Source of the DNA: Streptococcus sp. SK643
GTDB lineage: Bacteria > Bacillota > Bacilli > Lactobacillales > Streptococcaceae
DNA length: 37,637 bases
Assembly (NCBI RefSeq): GCF_000259505.1
Contig: NZ_AJMM01000024.1
Location: forward strand, 1 to 37,637
Direction of reading: 5' to 3'
Part shown: piece after piece, positions 8,221-17,364 of the stretch
Position numbering within the stretch: position 1 is the stretch's first letter
Layout: the number at the start of each line of letters is the position of its first letter
Translations under genes and position numbers: made by a program
Notes under the pieces: generated by a model
What the model was told of the DNA's origin: nothing
Database searches by the model: none
The model's input: only the letters and a program-made list of their open reading frames with translations

Positions 8221-9677
8221 TCTTCTTCTCCTTCACCGAGGGCTTCCTTACGCATCTTGTCAATCAAGTCCATCTTGTCTTGCCATACATCACGCGCCAA
8301 GTCCACTGGATAGTGTTGAGGATTTAGCACCCGTTTGTACTCGTCCCAAAGCTTGTCAAATTCCTTACGGGCATAATCCTGAATCTCAGTCAAGCTAGGC
8401 AGTTTATATATCAATTTTCCGTCTTTGAAGATATCCACTAAGAGAGGAACGGCATCAAAATTGCGAACGGTCTTTTTGATATAGGTGTAAGTCGGGTGGA
8501 ACATCTTGATTTCTGTCATGCTAGCAACATCCGCACCATCATAGGTAATGTAATCACCTTCTGACTTACCTTTTTCACGACTGGTAATACGCCACACCTG
8601 CTTCTTACCAGGTGTTGAGACTTTTTCAGCATTGTTTGATAATTTAATGGTATTGCGCATGCCACCATTTTCATCCTCAATGGCTACAATCTTATAAACT
8701 GCCCCAAGAGCTGGCTGGTCATAGGCAGTAATCAACTTAGTTCCCACACCCCAAACATCAATCTTAGCCTTTTGCATCTTAAGGTTGAGAATGGTATTCT
8801 CATCTAGATCATTTGAAGCATATATTTTGGCTTCTGTAAATCCAGCCTCGTCTAGTTGCTGACGGACTTTCTTGGAAATATAAGCAATATCTCCTGAATC
8901 GATACGAACACCTTTAAAGTTTATCTTGTCACCTAGTTCACGAGCCACCTGAATAGCAGCTGGAACTCCAATGCGAAGGGTATCATAGGTATCTACTAGA
9001 AAGACACAATCATGATGAGTCGCCGCATAAGCTTTAAAAGCTTCATAGTCATTTCCATAAACCTGTACCAAGGCATGGGCATGGGTTCCTAAGACAGGAA
9101 TATCAAAAAGTTTTCCAGCCCGAACGTTACTAGTACCGTTAGCACCACCAATGACCGCTGCGCGTGTTCCCCAGATGGCCGCATCCATTTCTTGCGCACG
9201 ACGTGTCCCAAACTCCATCAAGGGTTCATCCTCAATAACCGAACGTATACGGGCTGCCTTGGTCGCTACCAATGTCTGGTAGTTGACGATATTCAAAAGA
9301 GCTGTTTCGACCAATTGACATTGAGCTAGAGGACCTTCTACCTGTACAATAGGTTCATTAGCAAAAACCAAGTCCCCTTCCTGAGCTGAACGAACGGTCA
9401 ACTCCAACTTGAAATTGCGCAGATAGTCCAAGAATGCCCCATGATAGCCTAGCGACTCCAAATAGGCAATATCACTATCTGAAAAACGCAAATCTTCAAG
9501 ATAGTTCACAATTCTTTCCAAACCTGCAAAAACAGCATAGCCATTCTTAAAAGGCTGCTGGCGGAAATAAACCTCAAAGACCGCCTTTTTATTGTGAATC
9601 CCTTGGTCAAAGTAGACCTGCATCATATTAATTTGGTACAAGTCTGTGTGCAATGTCAAACTATCATCTGGATACAT
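8217..9677 (-). CDS. pncB: Nicotinate phosphoribosyltransferase
   Basis: A 486-residue nicotinate phosphoribosyltransferase, which converts nicotinate and PRPP to nicotinate mononucleotide, the entry point of NAD salvage. Signature segments include TDLYQINM at 11-18, [12 protein letters not shown] at 156-167, GTHAHALV at 197-204 (catalytic His region), and [11 protein letters not shown]. Its length is usual for the Gram-positive type. The start is supported by AGGAAGTAGGAAAAGTT upstream. It heads the pncB-nadE operon with a clear promoter. No nadA/B/C genes are seen nearby. Confidence 0.96.
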   Translation of the reverse strand: MYPDDSLTLHTDLYQINMMQVYFDQGIHNKKAVFEVYFRQQPFKNGYAVFAGLERIVNYLEDLRFSDSDIAYLESLGYHGAFLDYLRNFKLELTVRSAQEGDLVFANEPIVQVEGPLAQCQLVETALLNIVNYQTLVATKAARIRSVIEDEPLMEFGTRRAQEMDAAIWGTRAAVIGGANGTSNVRAGKLFDIPVLGTHAHALVQVYGNDYEAFKAYAATHHDCVFLVDTYDTLRIGVPAAIQVARELGDKINFKGVRIDSGDIAYISKKVRQQLDEAGFTEAKIYASNDLDENTILNLKMQKAKIDVWGVGTKLITAYDQPALGAVYKIVAIEDENGGMRNTIKLSNNAEKVSTPGKKQVWRITSREKGKSEGDYITYDGADVASMTEIKMFHPTYTYIKKTVRNFDAVPLLVDIFKDGKLIYKLPSLTEIQDYARKEFDKLWDEYKRVLNPQHYPVDLARDVWQDKMDLIDKMRKEALGEGEEE

Positions 9678-9752
9678 AACTTTTCCTACTTCCTTATATC
9701 AGAAACTATGAAAATTTTGAAAAACTTTCATCTATTTCAGTAAATTAGTACT

Positions 9753-9781
9753 ATTATAACACATTTTTTTAAGATTGATAA
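9753..9781 (-). promoter_or_regulatory. Predicted promoter of pncB-nadE
   Basis: Minus strand -35 TTATCA (9781-9776), 17-base spacer, -10 TATAAT (9758-9753, within TGTGTTATAAT). The predicted leader is about 70 bases, AT-rich, with no evident riboswitch. Confidence 0.6.
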
Positions 9782-9793
9782 AAACTTAACAAG

Positions 9794-10282
9794 CTAATCC
9801 CCACTCTCCAGTTCATCCATATCTTGTTCAAATTTTTTCTGAGCCCATTCGCCAAAGTTTCTTAAAGTCAAATTTCCAATAAAGACCCATGGAAGATAAA
9901 GGAGATAAGTAAGGATCCAAGCAGATAAGTATTTAAAATTTAAGGGATTGTGCTGATAAATCTCAATATTGAACTGGTAGTTCTGGAGCATCAAGATGGC
10001 TGTAATTGTGAGAGTCACTAGTAAGCATCCCAAAATCGTAAAATGAAATCGGCTATAATAGGTCACTCCGAGATTTCGAGAACGATTGAAAAAGTAAAAA
10101 GTCCCTATGATGATAACGATGAGCAGCATATTAGAATTAAAAAGGCTTGGTGCTAATACTGAAATGATATAAGATAGGAGCGACAAAGCGATGCAGATAT
10201 AGAAACTTTCAGAGCCCGCTTTATTGATCAGTTGTTCTTCTCTTTCGTCTAGTAATTGATAATAATAAAATCTATTTTTCAT
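9794..10282 (-). CDS. Four-helix membrane protein paired with an XRE regulator
   Basis: A 162-residue protein with about four predicted membrane helices (about 29-47, 50-66, 82-100, 119-141). The short charged N-terminus contains LLDEREEQLINKAGSES, a word seen in small Gram-positive membrane proteins (DUF6773-like, from memory). The C-terminus is acidic (FEQDMDELESGD). Its ATG overlaps the end of the XRE gene by 11 bases, so they are co-expressed. HTH-membrane pairs of this kind are common in Firmicutes, and in some the membrane protein tunes the regulator. Function here is unknown. Confidence 0.75.
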   Translation of the reverse strand: MKNRFYYYQLLDEREEQLINKAGSESFYICIALSLLSYIISVLAPSLFNSNMLLIVIIIGTFYFFNRSRNLGVTYYSRFHFTILGCLLVTLTITAILMLQNYQFNIEIYQHNPLNFKYLSAWILTYLLYLPWVFIGNLTLRNFGEWAQKKFEQDMDELESGD

Positions 10283-10481
10283 CCTCTTCCTCCCAAAATA
10301 GTTGGTCTAGGGTTTTCCCTAAACATCTGCAAATGGACTGGCAGAGCGAGAGACTGGGATTGTATTTCCCCGCTTCTATCAAACCAATAGTCTGGCGAGT
10401 CACCCCGACAGCATCTGCTAGTTGACCTTGAGTTAAATCAAGCTCTACCCGAGCTAATTTTAATTTTAAATTTTTAGCCAC
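10272..10481 (-). CDS. Small XRE-family HTH regulator
   Basis: A 69-residue DNA-binding protein consisting almost only of an XRE/Cro helix-turn-helix: LTQGQLADAVGVTRQTIGLIEAGKYNPSLSL at about 16-46. It ends in an acidic tail WEEEDEK. This is the YgzD/PrtR-like compact type, whose members often repress their own operon. I chose the GTG at 10481 because a full AAGGAGGA sits 5 bases upstream; a longer frame to 10514 lacks a comparable site. It is the first gene of a two-gene unit with the membrane protein. Confidence 0.85.
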   Translation of the reverse strand: MAKNLKLKLARVELDLTQGQLADAVGVTRQTIGLIEAGKYNPSLSLCQSICRCLGKTLDQLFWEEEDEK

Positions 10482-10528
10482 CTTCGTCCTCCTTATAGTT
10501 TTAAAAAGTTGCACCTCTTTTTAACATC

Positions 10529-10556
10529 ATTATATCATATATCTAACTTAATGCAA
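10529..10556 (-). promoter_or_regulatory. Predicted promoter of the XRE-membrane protein pair
   Basis: Minus strand -35 TTGCAT (10556-10551), 16-base spacer, -10 TATAAT (10534-10529). The surrounding ATATATGATATAAT is partly symmetric and could be an operator for the HTH protein. Confidence 0.5.
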
Positions 10557-10590
10557 TATATAAATGTCATTTTGTAAAATTTTATTAACA

Positions 10591-10622
10591 AAAACTCTCT
10601 ACCATAAAAAATAGAGAGTTTT
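10591..10622. terminator. Bidirectional terminator hairpin
   Basis: AAACTCTCTA (10592-10601) pairs perfectly with TAGAGAGTTT (10612-10621) across a 10-base loop, with T-runs on both sides. On the minus strand it would stop transcription from the decayed gene at 10627; on plus it has no gene to serve. Confidence 0.65.
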
Positions 10623-10626
10623 GAGT

Positions 10627-10825
10627 TTAAATATAGGATTTCAAAATATCAACAACATCGCTTCTTTTCTTGGCGTGCTATGCTTTCACATCTAATGTCT
10701 CAGCTACGATTGTATTGTCCTCAATATCGTCTAGACAGAAACAATTTCTAGGTTCTAACTGGTGCTGATCGAAAATCTCCTTAAATATTTCCCATATCCA
10801 ATATTATATCCATCAGTCCATCTCC
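10627..10825 (-). pseudogene. Decayed HAD-type hydrolase C-terminus
   Basis: No intact frame exists, but the minus strand encodes a recognisable relic. After a frameshift near 10780 the frame reads EIFKEIFDQHQLEPRN, then CFCLDDIEDNTIVAETL, then an in-frame TAG at 10680-10678, then HAKKRSDVVDILKSYI and TAA at 10629-10627. The LDDIEDNTIVAE word matches HAD motif IV (DDxxxN, followed by A...LG). Upstream of the shift, another frame reads YGDGLMDIILDMGNI. A terminator follows directly. The N-terminal two thirds appear lost. The HAD assignment rests on one motif. Confidence 0.45.
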
Positions 10826-10871
10826 ATACTTATGTGTGAGTTTCTATTTGTATTATACCTTCATATTCTAC

Positions 10872-11282
10872 TTACAAATCCTTTTGGTAATAGTATCTTT
10901 GCCCTTTATAGGGATAGTCTTGTAAGGTAAAGACTTCTTTGTAGCCATGCCTTTTATAAAAATCAGGAGCTTGAAATTGATAAGTATTGACAAAAGCAAA
11001 ACGACAGTTTCGATTCTTAGCTTCAGTTTCTGCTTGCTGCAATAGTCTTGAACCGACTCCTTGCCCTCTCAGTTCCTCTTTTACAAATAAATACTCGACT
11101 TCTAGCCAATTTCCAAAAGTCTCTGCTATCAAACCTGCAAAGAGATTGCCCTTTTCATCTTCTACATAAAGATTAAGTGGCTCACTTTCAGCCTCTTCTC
11201 TTTTTAAACGATTATAAGCACGAATCAAATTCCCAATTTCTTGCGCCTTCTGGGAATCCTCATTTTCCAATTTAAAGTACAT
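10872..11282 (-). CDS. GNAT acetyltransferase
   Basis: A 136-residue GNAT-family N-acetyltransferase. The acetyl-CoA loop is LRGQGVGSRLL (about 91-101); VEYLFVKEELRG precedes it, and YKRHGYKEVF near the C-terminus is typical of the family. The substrate is unknown. The start has GAGGAGG 5 bases upstream. The gene stands alone with one of the best promoters in the window, squeezed against the terminator of the upstream permease. Confidence 0.85.
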   Translation of the reverse strand: MYFKLENEDSQKAQEIGNLIRAYNRLKREEAESEPLNLYVEDEKGNLFAGLIAETFGNWLEVEYLFVKEELRGQGVGSRLLQQAETEAKNRNCRFAFVNTYQFQAPDFYKRHGYKEVFTLQDYPYKGQRYYYQKDL

Positions 11283-11312
11283 CTAAACCTCCTCGAAAAC
11301 TGATACAGCTTG

Positions 11313-11341
11313 ATTATAGTCTTATTTCAATGGACTGTCAA
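11313..11341 (-). promoter_or_regulatory. Consensus promoter of the GNAT gene at 10872
   Basis: Minus strand -35 TTGACA (11341-11336), 17-base spacer, -10 TATAAT (11318-11313): a perfect sigma-A consensus. Confidence 0.8.
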
Positions 11342-11347
11342 ACTAGC

Positions 11348-11375
11348 AAAAACTCACCAACCTGAGTTGATGAGT
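11348..11375 (-). terminator. Terminator of the amino acid permease gene
   Basis: Minus strand ACTCATCAAC-TCAG-GTTGGTGAGT (one G-U pair) followed by TTTTTGC, 8 bases after the permease stop. Confidence 0.75.
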
Positions 11376-11382
11376 CCCTAAT

Positions 11383-12747
11383 CTATTTTCTAAATTTCCA
11401 CTGGCTATAAATCCCGAAACCGATAATCCAGATAGCTGATCCGATTGCTCCGACAAATGTAGACTCTTGTAAAAAGAGAGTTACAAAGACAAAAGCGAAA
11501 AAGATCATCGTTAATGGATTTAGGAAACGATAATGGGGCATGAGATAGCCATCCGCCATAAAGTCTGGTGACTTACGGTATTTAAGGTGAGCCACCATAA
11601 TCAAGATATAAATGGCGATATAGACACCTGATGATGATGCCGTAATCAAGGCAAAGGCATCGGAAACTCCAGGCAAAATATTTATGAATGCAGCTGAGGC
11701 AATCAGGATGGATGAAGCAAGAATAGCATTTTGTGGAACATTATTACGAGAAAGAGTATCTGCTTTGATTGCTTTTAAAAATTTATTTGGTGAATCATGA
11801 GCAATTTGATACAAGTGGCGGCCTGTAGAATATAATGTTGAATTAAGAGCAGATGCTGCAGAAGTTAAAACAACAAAGTTTATCAAGGCAGCTGCCCATT
11901 TGATCCCCGCTAGTTCAAATACTGTAACAAAGGGAGAATCCGCCGAAGCCAGTTCACGCCATGGAATAATCGCCATGATAGCCAAAAGGGCACCACCATA
12001 GAAAAAGGCAATACGTAATGGAATTTCCTTAACAGCTTTTGGCAATACCTGACGAGGATTTTTTGTTTCAGAAGTTGTTACCCCGATAAACTCAATCATG
12101 AGGTAGGCAAAGAAAACCATCTGAAAGGCCATGACAAAACTCATTATCCCATTAGGGAAAAGCGAGAATTGATTCGTAATGTTGAACAAGCTAGCCATAC
12201 CATGTGGTGTCTCAAAACCAGTTAAAACCATGAAAACACCAGTAGCAATCATAGCTAAAATAGCCACAATCTTGACCATAGCAAACCAAAATTCAACTTC
12301 TCCAAATAACTTAACTGCTATCAGATTCACCAAGGCTAAAATGGTCAAAAATCCAATTTCAATCATCCAACTTGGCCAAGTTGGGAACCAAAACTGCACA
12401 TAATGTGAGATGGCAGTAATCTCAGCCATACCAATAAAAACAACTGATAACCAATAAGACCAAACTGAGAAATAGCCCCATCCTTTACCCAAATGACGGG
12501 TAATAAAATTGATAAAGGTGTGTTGCTCTGGGTCTTGGTAAAGCATTTCTCCAACTGCTCGCATCATGAGGAACATAAATGCTCCTGTAATCATATAAAT
12601 CAAGACAATGGAAGGACCTGTCAAGCTAATGGAACGACCTGCTCCTAGAAAGAGGCCTGTTCCAATTGTTCCAGCAATGGCCATTACCTGAACATGACGA
12701 TTGGTTAAGCCACGCTCCATCTTATTTTTTTTCTGATTTTCACTCAT
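11383..12747 (-). CDS. Amino acid permease, APC superfamily (AAT type)
   Basis: A 454-residue transporter with about 12 membrane helices. The conserved N-terminal motif AGTIGTGLFLGAGRSISLTGPS marks the amino acid transporter (AAT) family; EMLYQDPEQHTFINF follows TM2. It resembles CycA/AapA-type carriers for neutral amino acids, but I cannot assign a substrate. I chose the ATG at 12747 because AAGGAG lies 6 bases upstream. It is flanked by terminators on both sides, so it is probably monocistronic, though I see no strong promoter in the short gap to greA. Confidence 0.9.
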   Translation of the reverse strand: MSENQKKNKMERGLTNRHVQVMAIAGTIGTGLFLGAGRSISLTGPSIVLIYMITGAFMFLMMRAVGEMLYQDPEQHTFINFITRHLGKGWGYFSVWSYWLSVVFIGMAEITAISHYVQFWFPTWPSWMIEIGFLTILALVNLIAVKLFGEVEFWFAMVKIVAILAMIATGVFMVLTGFETPHGMASLFNITNQFSLFPNGIMSFVMAFQMVFFAYLMIEFIGVTTSETKNPRQVLPKAVKEIPLRIAFFYGGALLAIMAIIPWRELASADSPFVTVFELAGIKWAAALINFVVLTSAASALNSTLYSTGRHLYQIAHDSPNKFLKAIKADTLSRNNVPQNAILASSILIASAAFINILPGVSDAFALITASSSGVYIAIYILIMVAHLKYRKSPDFMADGYLMPHYRFLNPLTMIFFAFVFVTLFLQESTFVGAIGSAIWIIGFGIYSQWKFRK

Positions 12748-12773
12748 ATAGTCTCCTTCTCTTATCAAAAACC

Positions 12774-12815
12774 AAAAAGGAGTTGGGTAAGGCCAACTGC
12801 CTCCTCACTCCTTTT
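12774..12815 (-). terminator. Terminator of greA
   Basis: Minus strand outer stem AAAGGAGT / ACTCCTTTTT, 6 bases after the greA stop, with an inner AGTTGG/CCAACT stem as an alternative fold. A U-run follows. Confidence 0.65.
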
Positions 12816-12820
12816 CTGTT

Positions 12821-13303
12821 TTAAGCTGTTTTTTCAACTTTTAAGATTTTTACTTCGTAGCTACCAACAGGTGTTTCAATTGTTGCTTTATCACCTGTTT
12901 TCTTACCAATTAAGGCTTGTCCAATCGGACTTTCATTTGAAACCTTACCTGCAAAGGCATCTGCTCCTGCTGATCCTACGATCATATAGACTTCTTCGTC
13001 TTCTTCACCGATTTCTTGAATCGTTACCGTCTTACCAATTGCTACTTCATCATCTGCAACTGAGTCACTATTAACGATTTCAGCATAGCGGATTTTTGTT
13101 TCCAAACTAGAGATTTGTCCTTCAACAAAGGCTTGTTCATCCTTAGCTGCTTCGTACTCACTATTTTCTGACAAGTCACCGTATGAACGGGCAATCTTGA
13201 TACGTTCCACAACTTCTGGACGACGAACCAATTTTAATTCTTCTAATTCTTTTTCAAGTTTTTCCTTTTCCTCAATGGTCATAGGATATGTTTTTTCTGA
13301 CAT
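12821..13303 (-). CDS. greA: Transcription elongation factor GreA
   Basis: A 160-residue GreA, which stimulates transcript cleavage by backtracked RNA polymerase. The N-terminal coiled-coil (about 10-75) holds [25 protein letters not shown], with the conserved acidic tip (D-L-S-E-N-S-E-Y). The C-terminal FKBP-like domain has [14 protein letters not shown]. The length is exactly usual. I chose the ATG at 13303 by comparison with the family; its ribosome-binding site is weak. It lies downstream of mltG with its own promoter-like sequence. Confidence 0.97.
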   Translation of the reverse strand: MSEKTYPMTIEEKEKLEKELEELKLVRRPEVVERIKIARSYGDLSENSEYEAAKDEQAFVEGQISSLETKIRYAEIVNSDSVADDEVAIGKTVTIQEIGEEDEEVYMIVGSAGADAFAGKVSNESPIGQALIGKKTGDKATIETPVGSYEVKILKVEKTA

Positions 13304-13324
13304 TTTTCTCAACTTTCTTTCAAT

Positions 13325-13353
13325 AGTTTAGAATCTACAACTGAGATTCTCAA
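13325..13353 (-). promoter_or_regulatory. Possible greA promoter
   Basis: Minus strand -35 TTGAGA (13353-13348), 17-base spacer, -10 TAAACT (13330-13325), in the short mltG-greA gap. Confidence 0.4.
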
Positions 13354-13362
13354 TTTAGAGTC

Positions 13363-14973
13363 TTAGTTTGAACCACTGTTTTGAGCAAGGTTGCTGTTGA
13401 CATGTTCAGCAACATTACGATCATGTTCTTCTTGAGTAACAGCATAATATACCTTACCATCTTTAACATTAGCTACAAAGTATAGATTCTGACTCTTAGT
13501 TTGGTTGATACTAGCCTCAATTGCATCCTGACTCGGACTATCTACTGGTCCAGGCATCAAACCAAGGTTTGTGTAAACATTGTATGGTGAGGTAATAGTT
13601 GTATCAATTGCAACATCATCTGCAAGACTAATCTTTTGACCAAGTTTTCCTTGAGCATACAAAATTGCAATATTACTTTGAAGAGGAATTCCTAAATTCA
13701 AACGATTGTAGAAAACACCAGCAATCAACTTACGGTCTTCCGTCTTTGCACCTTCTTTTTCAACAAGTGAAGCAATTGTTAGGAGTTCATTAACTGTTAG
13801 ATTCTTTTCCTTAATAGCGTCATAATGGTTAGACAAAGCCTTATCCATAGCTCCTAACATCTCATCAATTAGGCTTTCAATTGTTGTACTTTCCTTAATT
13901 GAATAAGTCGCTGGGAAAAGGTAACCTTCTAGACGATAACGAACACCACTCTCCTTAGCTGGTAAGGTTCCTAGTAAGTTTGGATACTTTGTAACCTCTT
14001 GAGCAATGAATGTTTCATCTTGAACTTTTGCTAAAAAGGCATCCGCTGTAAGTGGCTCTTTGAATTCTCCTTGGAGTTGACCTACAGCTTCAGCAATCTG
14101 GTCTAGTGTATAACCTTCTGGAATTGTCAATTTGGCTAAAGCTGGTTCCTGAGGTTCAGGCGTACCACCTTTTTGCAACTCTTTGACGATATCTTCAGTA
14201 CTCATACTCTTTTTCAAATTGTAGTAGCCTGATTTCAAGTCGTTATAATTTTTGTATTTTGCATACAAAGTGAAAACTAAGCCATGTTTAATCAGACCAG
14301 ATGACTCTAAAGTAGAACCAATTTCTTGAACATTTGCGCCTTCACGGATTTGGACAGAAACAAAGTTATTAGAGTTAGCGTCAACAGGTTCTAAAGAAGC
14401 CTGTACATATTTATAACCAAAGAATCCACCCGCTGATATCAGAAGAAGGAATATGATAAATGAAATGAAGAAAACCTTAAAATGAGATTTTTTCTCCTTT
14501 TTCACCTTAACTGGTTTAACCCCGTCTCTGCGACTACGACGTGGTCGTTCATCCAAATCATCTTCCACTTCAGTAACCGGAGTAGCTGTTTCTGGATCAG
14601 TAGATTCTTCCTTATTTTCTCTTTTATAGGAAACTGCTACTTTAGTTGGAGTTTCATTGTATTCTTTTTCATTTTTTTCAGGGATAACAATTTCTGGTTT
14701 TGTTACAGTCTCCTCGACTGGTGACTCAGGAAAATCTACGCTAGGCTGTTGAGGTACACGTGGTGCATTCTCCATAATTTTTTCCACAGCTGATAAGGAT
14801 GCAGCCATGACATCTTCATCAGAAGCTTTTCTTTCAGGGATAAAAGGTGCTTCTTTTTCTCCGCTCAATGCTTCAGATGCTCTACGACTTCCTTCGTAGC
14901 CTTTTGCTCTTTCTAAATCACGTAAGATCTGCTCTTTAAAGCTTAATGCTTCTTCTCTTGACTTTTCACTCAA
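13363..14973 (-). CDS. mltG: Endolytic murein transglycosylase MltG
   Basis: A 536-residue membrane protein that cleaves nascent glycan strands and acts in peripheral peptidoglycan synthesis in pneumococcus. A long acidic, disordered cytoplasmic N-terminus (1-160) ends in basic residues, then TM 166-186, then a LysM-like domain (about 205-265), and the YceG catalytic domain with EGYLFPATY (349-357) and the catalytic Glu405 in SLVEKEG. The long cytoplasmic tail is typical of streptococci. The start is a TTG at 14973 with AGGAGG 8 bases upstream; no ATG fits nearby. Confidence 0.93.
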   Translation of the reverse strand: MSEKSREEALSFKEQILRDLERAKGYEGSRRASEALSGEKEAPFIPERKASDEDVMAASLSAVEKIMENAPRVPQQPSVDFPESPVEETVTKPEIVIPEKNEKEYNETPTKVAVSYKRENKEESTDPETATPVTEVEDDLDERPRRSRRDGVKPVKVKKEKKSHFKVFFISFIIFLLLISAGGFFGYKYVQASLEPVDANSNNFVSVQIREGANVQEIGSTLESSGLIKHGLVFTLYAKYKNYNDLKSGYYNLKKSMSTEDIVKELQKGGTPEPQEPALAKLTIPEGYTLDQIAEAVGQLQGEFKEPLTADAFLAKVQDETFIAQEVTKYPNLLGTLPAKESGVRYRLEGYLFPATYSIKESTTIESLIDEMLGAMDKALSNHYDAIKEKNLTVNELLTIASLVEKEGAKTEDRKLIAGVFYNRLNLGIPLQSNIAILYAQGKLGQKISLADDVAIDTTITSPYNVYTNLGLMPGPVDSPSQDAIEASINQTKSQNLYFVANVKDGKVYYAVTQEEHDRNVAEHVNSNLAQNSGSN

Positions 14974-15004
14974 AAGTTTTTCCTCCTCGTTGACAATCCA
15001 TAAT

Positions 15005-15033
15005 ATTATATCTTAAAAACGCAAGAAAAGCAA
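15005..15033 (-). promoter_or_regulatory. Predicted mltG promoter
   Basis: Minus strand -35 TTGCTT (15033-15028), 17-base spacer, -10 TATAAT (15010-15005). Confidence 0.6.
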
Positions 15034-15052
15034 CTTAGCATGCTCTCCTAGC

Positions 15053-15547
15053 CTATTTTTTCACTTCCCAGACCATATCATACCATTTTTCTCCTGCAAA
15101 AGTTGATTGAGATAGTCCCTCATTAACAAAACCATGTTTTTCATAGTAGGAAATGAGATAATCATGGCAAGTAAGATTAATCCCTTCCCTCTCATGCTCA
15201 ATAGCAACTTCTTTAAGAGCTGTTAATAATCTCTTACCAACTCCCAAAGCTTGGGCCTCTTTTGCAATGGAAAGACAGGTGACTGATATGTAACCTCGAG
15301 GACCGTGGCTATGATCTTCTATGCTTTCGGTAAAAGACCGGTCTTGAAGATAGCGATGAGGGATAACTGGTCCTTCTATGTAACCAATAACCTTTCCTTC
15401 TTTTTCTGCGACTAGAAAACTGGTTTGAATTTCTCGCAAATGCGCCTCAAAAACAGAGCGAGAAATGGCTTCTTCAACCGAGAAATTTTCTACTTCAATC
15501 TCAACGATACGATCTAAATCTTCTAATCTTGCTGGTCTAATTTTCAT
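15053..15547 (-). CDS. GNAT acetyltransferase (arylalkylamine type-like)
   Basis: A 164-residue GNAT acetyltransferase: IRPARLEDLDRIVEIEVENFS at the N-terminus, SVTCLSIAKEAQALGVGKRLL as the acetyl-CoA loop (about 100), and YYEKHGFVNEG in the C-terminal part. The arrangement recalls AANAT-like bacterial proteins. Substrate unknown. AAAGGAGG precedes the start by 5 bases. It follows the next GNAT gene by 10 bases, so both belong to the murC transcription unit. Confidence 0.85.
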   Translation of the reverse strand: MKIRPARLEDLDRIVEIEVENFSVEEAISRSVFEAHLREIQTSFLVAEKEGKVIGYIEGPVIPHRYLQDRSFTESIEDHSHGPRGYISVTCLSIAKEAQALGVGKRLLTALKEVAIEHEREGINLTCHDYLISYYEKHGFVNEGLSQSTFAGEKWYDMVWEVKK

Positions 15548-15557
15548 TGTGCCTCCT

Positions 15558-16010
15558 TTAAAAGAGATTAAACCAAATCATACTAAAACCTTGACTAGCT
15601 GCATATAGCGAATCTGTTTCTTCTTCATCGATAAAACCGTTCATTTCAAAATAGGAAAGCAGCTCATCAGGACTCTTCAAACGAATACCTTTATAATCCA
15701 GCTTAACCGCCACATCTTTCAAAGCGGCAAGAAGAAGCGTTCCCAAGCCCTGTCTCTGATGGTCAGCCTTGATGACTAAAGAATGTATTTCTAGACATTG
15801 CGGCTTGTGTGCCTGAGGACTACTTAGAATATAGCCCAGAATCTGATTTTCATCCCTAGCTAGAAGAAAGGTATCCGCACACTTACGGATACTTTCTTCT
15901 AAAATATGGGAAGTTAGCTGCTTGTCAGCTGGAAAAGATGAAGCTTGAAGTGCCTCTATCTCAGCCAAATCAAACTTACTTGCCTGAATGATTTTAATTG
16001 GAATTTCCAT
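15558..16010 (-). CDS. GNAT acetyltransferase
   Basis: A 150-residue GNAT protein with SLVIKADHQRQGLGTLLLAALKD as the acetyl-CoA loop and SYFEMNGFIDEEE near the C-terminus. It shares the general plan of the next gene (15053), including a similar E-x-E-x-L-x-x-x-x-F start and K-x-V-A block, so the pair may come from an old duplication. It starts 9 bases after the murC stop. Its ribosome-binding site is poor, which suggests coupling to murC translation. Substrate unknown. Confidence 0.83.
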   Translation of the reverse strand: MEIPIKIIQASKFDLAEIEALQASSFPADKQLTSHILEESIRKCADTFLLARDENQILGYILSSPQAHKPQCLEIHSLVIKADHQRQGLGTLLLAALKDVAVKLDYKGIRLKSPDELLSYFEMNGFIDEEETDSLYAASQGFSMIWFNLF

Positions 16011-16019
16011 GAGAATAGC

Positions 16020-17354
16020 CTATTGAACATTACTTGTCAGATTAGACAAGAGACGTTCGAATGAGTACTCATAAGTTTGGATATCTCCAGCACCCATAAA
16101 TACATAGACTGCATTGTCATGGTCTAAGAGTGGAGAAACATTTTCAACAGTTATAACTTTGTGCTTTTTATCAATCTTTCTAGCTAAATCTTCTACCTTA
16201 ACATCTCCATGATCCACTTCACGAGCTGAGCCGTATATTTGAGCAAGGTAAACGGCATCTGCCTGATTTAAAGCTTGGGCAAATTCGTCCAACAGGGCAA
16301 TAGTTCTAGTAAAGGTATGGGGTTGGAAAACAGCCACGATTTCCTTGCTTGGGTATTTTTGACGAGCCGCATCCAAAGTTGCAATGATTTCTGTTGGATG
16401 GTGGGCAAAATCATCGATGATAACTGTATCGTTTACAATTTTTTCAGTAAAGCGACGTTTAACCCCAGCAAAAGTTTGTAGGTGTTCACGTACCAAGTTC
16501 AAATCAAATCCTGCTGTATAAAGCAATCCGATAACAGCTGTCGCATTCATAATATTGTGGCGACCAAAGGTTGGGATTGTGAATTGTCCCAAGTTCTCTC
16601 CACGGAAATGTACAGTGAAGGTAGAACCAGTTGTAGAGCGAAGAAGATCACTAGCTACAAAGTCATTGTCTTCAGCTTCAAAACCATAATAATAAATCGG
16701 AGCATTGGCTGTAATCTTACGCAACTCAGCATCTTCACCATAGACAAACAAACCTTTGGTAATTTGTTTAGCATAGTCGTTAAAGGCATTGAAAACATCT
16801 TCTAAACTGGTAAAGTAGTCTGGATGGTCAAAGTCAATGTTGGTGATAATAGAATATTCTGGGTGATAAGGCATGAAATGACGCTCATATTCATCTGACT
16901 CAAAGACAAAATATTTGGCATTGGCAGAACCACGACCTGTCCCATCTCCAATCAAGAAACTAGTATCCGTAATGTGAGACAAGACATGAGACAACATACC
17001 AGTTGTTGATGTCTTCCCGTGTGCTCCTGCTACTCCCATGCTGACAAAATCACGCATAAAGCTACCTAGAAATTCGTGGTAACGTTTGTAGCTGATTTCA
17101 TTTTGATCAGCGAAGGCTATTTCAATATTATTATCTGGGCGAAAAGCATTACCAGCAATAATTTCCATATCTCCTTGTAAATTCTTTTCGTCAAAAGGAA
17201 GGATGGTAATACCTGCCTGTTCAAGACCACGTTGAGTAAAGTAGTACTTATCTACATCCGATCCCTGAACCTTATGACCCATTTGATGTAACATCAAGGC
17301 CAAAGCGCTCATCCCTGAACCCTTAATTCCTATAAAATGATATGTCTTTGACAT
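16020..17354 (-). CDS. murC: UDP-N-acetylmuramate--L-alanine ligase
   Basis: A 444-residue Mur ligase that adds L-alanine to UDP-MurNAc in the cytosol, the first step of the peptide stem. The N-terminal Rossmann motif [12 protein letters not shown] is at 9-20, the ATP loop AGAHGKTS at 109-116, [10 protein letters not shown] follows in the middle domain, and the C-terminal domain carries DDFAHHPTE. Its length is normal. AGGGGGAAAAG precedes the ATG. It follows an uncharacterised gene by 10 bases, and two GNAT genes follow it in the same unit. Confidence 0.97.
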   Translation of the reverse strand: MSKTYHFIGIKGSGMSALALMLHQMGHKVQGSDVDKYYFTQRGLEQAGITILPFDEKNLQGDMEIIAGNAFRPDNNIEIAFADQNEISYKRYHEFLGSFMRDFVSMGVAGAHGKTSTTGMLSHVLSHITDTSFLIGDGTGRGSANAKYFVFESDEYERHFMPYHPEYSIITNIDFDHPDYFTSLEDVFNAFNDYAKQITKGLFVYGEDAELRKITANAPIYYYGFEAEDNDFVASDLLRSTTGSTFTVHFRGENLGQFTIPTFGRHNIMNATAVIGLLYTAGFDLNLVREHLQTFAGVKRRFTEKIVNDTVIIDDFAHHPTEIIATLDAARQKYPSKEIVAVFQPHTFTRTIALLDEFAQALNQADAVYLAQIYGSAREVDHGDVKVEDLARKIDKKHKVITVENVSPLLDHDNAVYVFMGAGDIQTYEYSFERLLSNLTSNVQ

Positions 17355-17364
17355 CTTTTCCCCC

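Noticed and set aside
9695..9725. CodY-box-like sequence upstream of pncB
   Set aside because: It is only an AT-rich partial match to AATTTTCWGAAAATT and lacks the central symmetry.
14482..14724. Opposite-strand open frames over mltG, murC, SNF2, aliB and other genes
   Set aside because: They are antisense to well-supported genes, have no ribosome-binding sites and show low-complexity translations.
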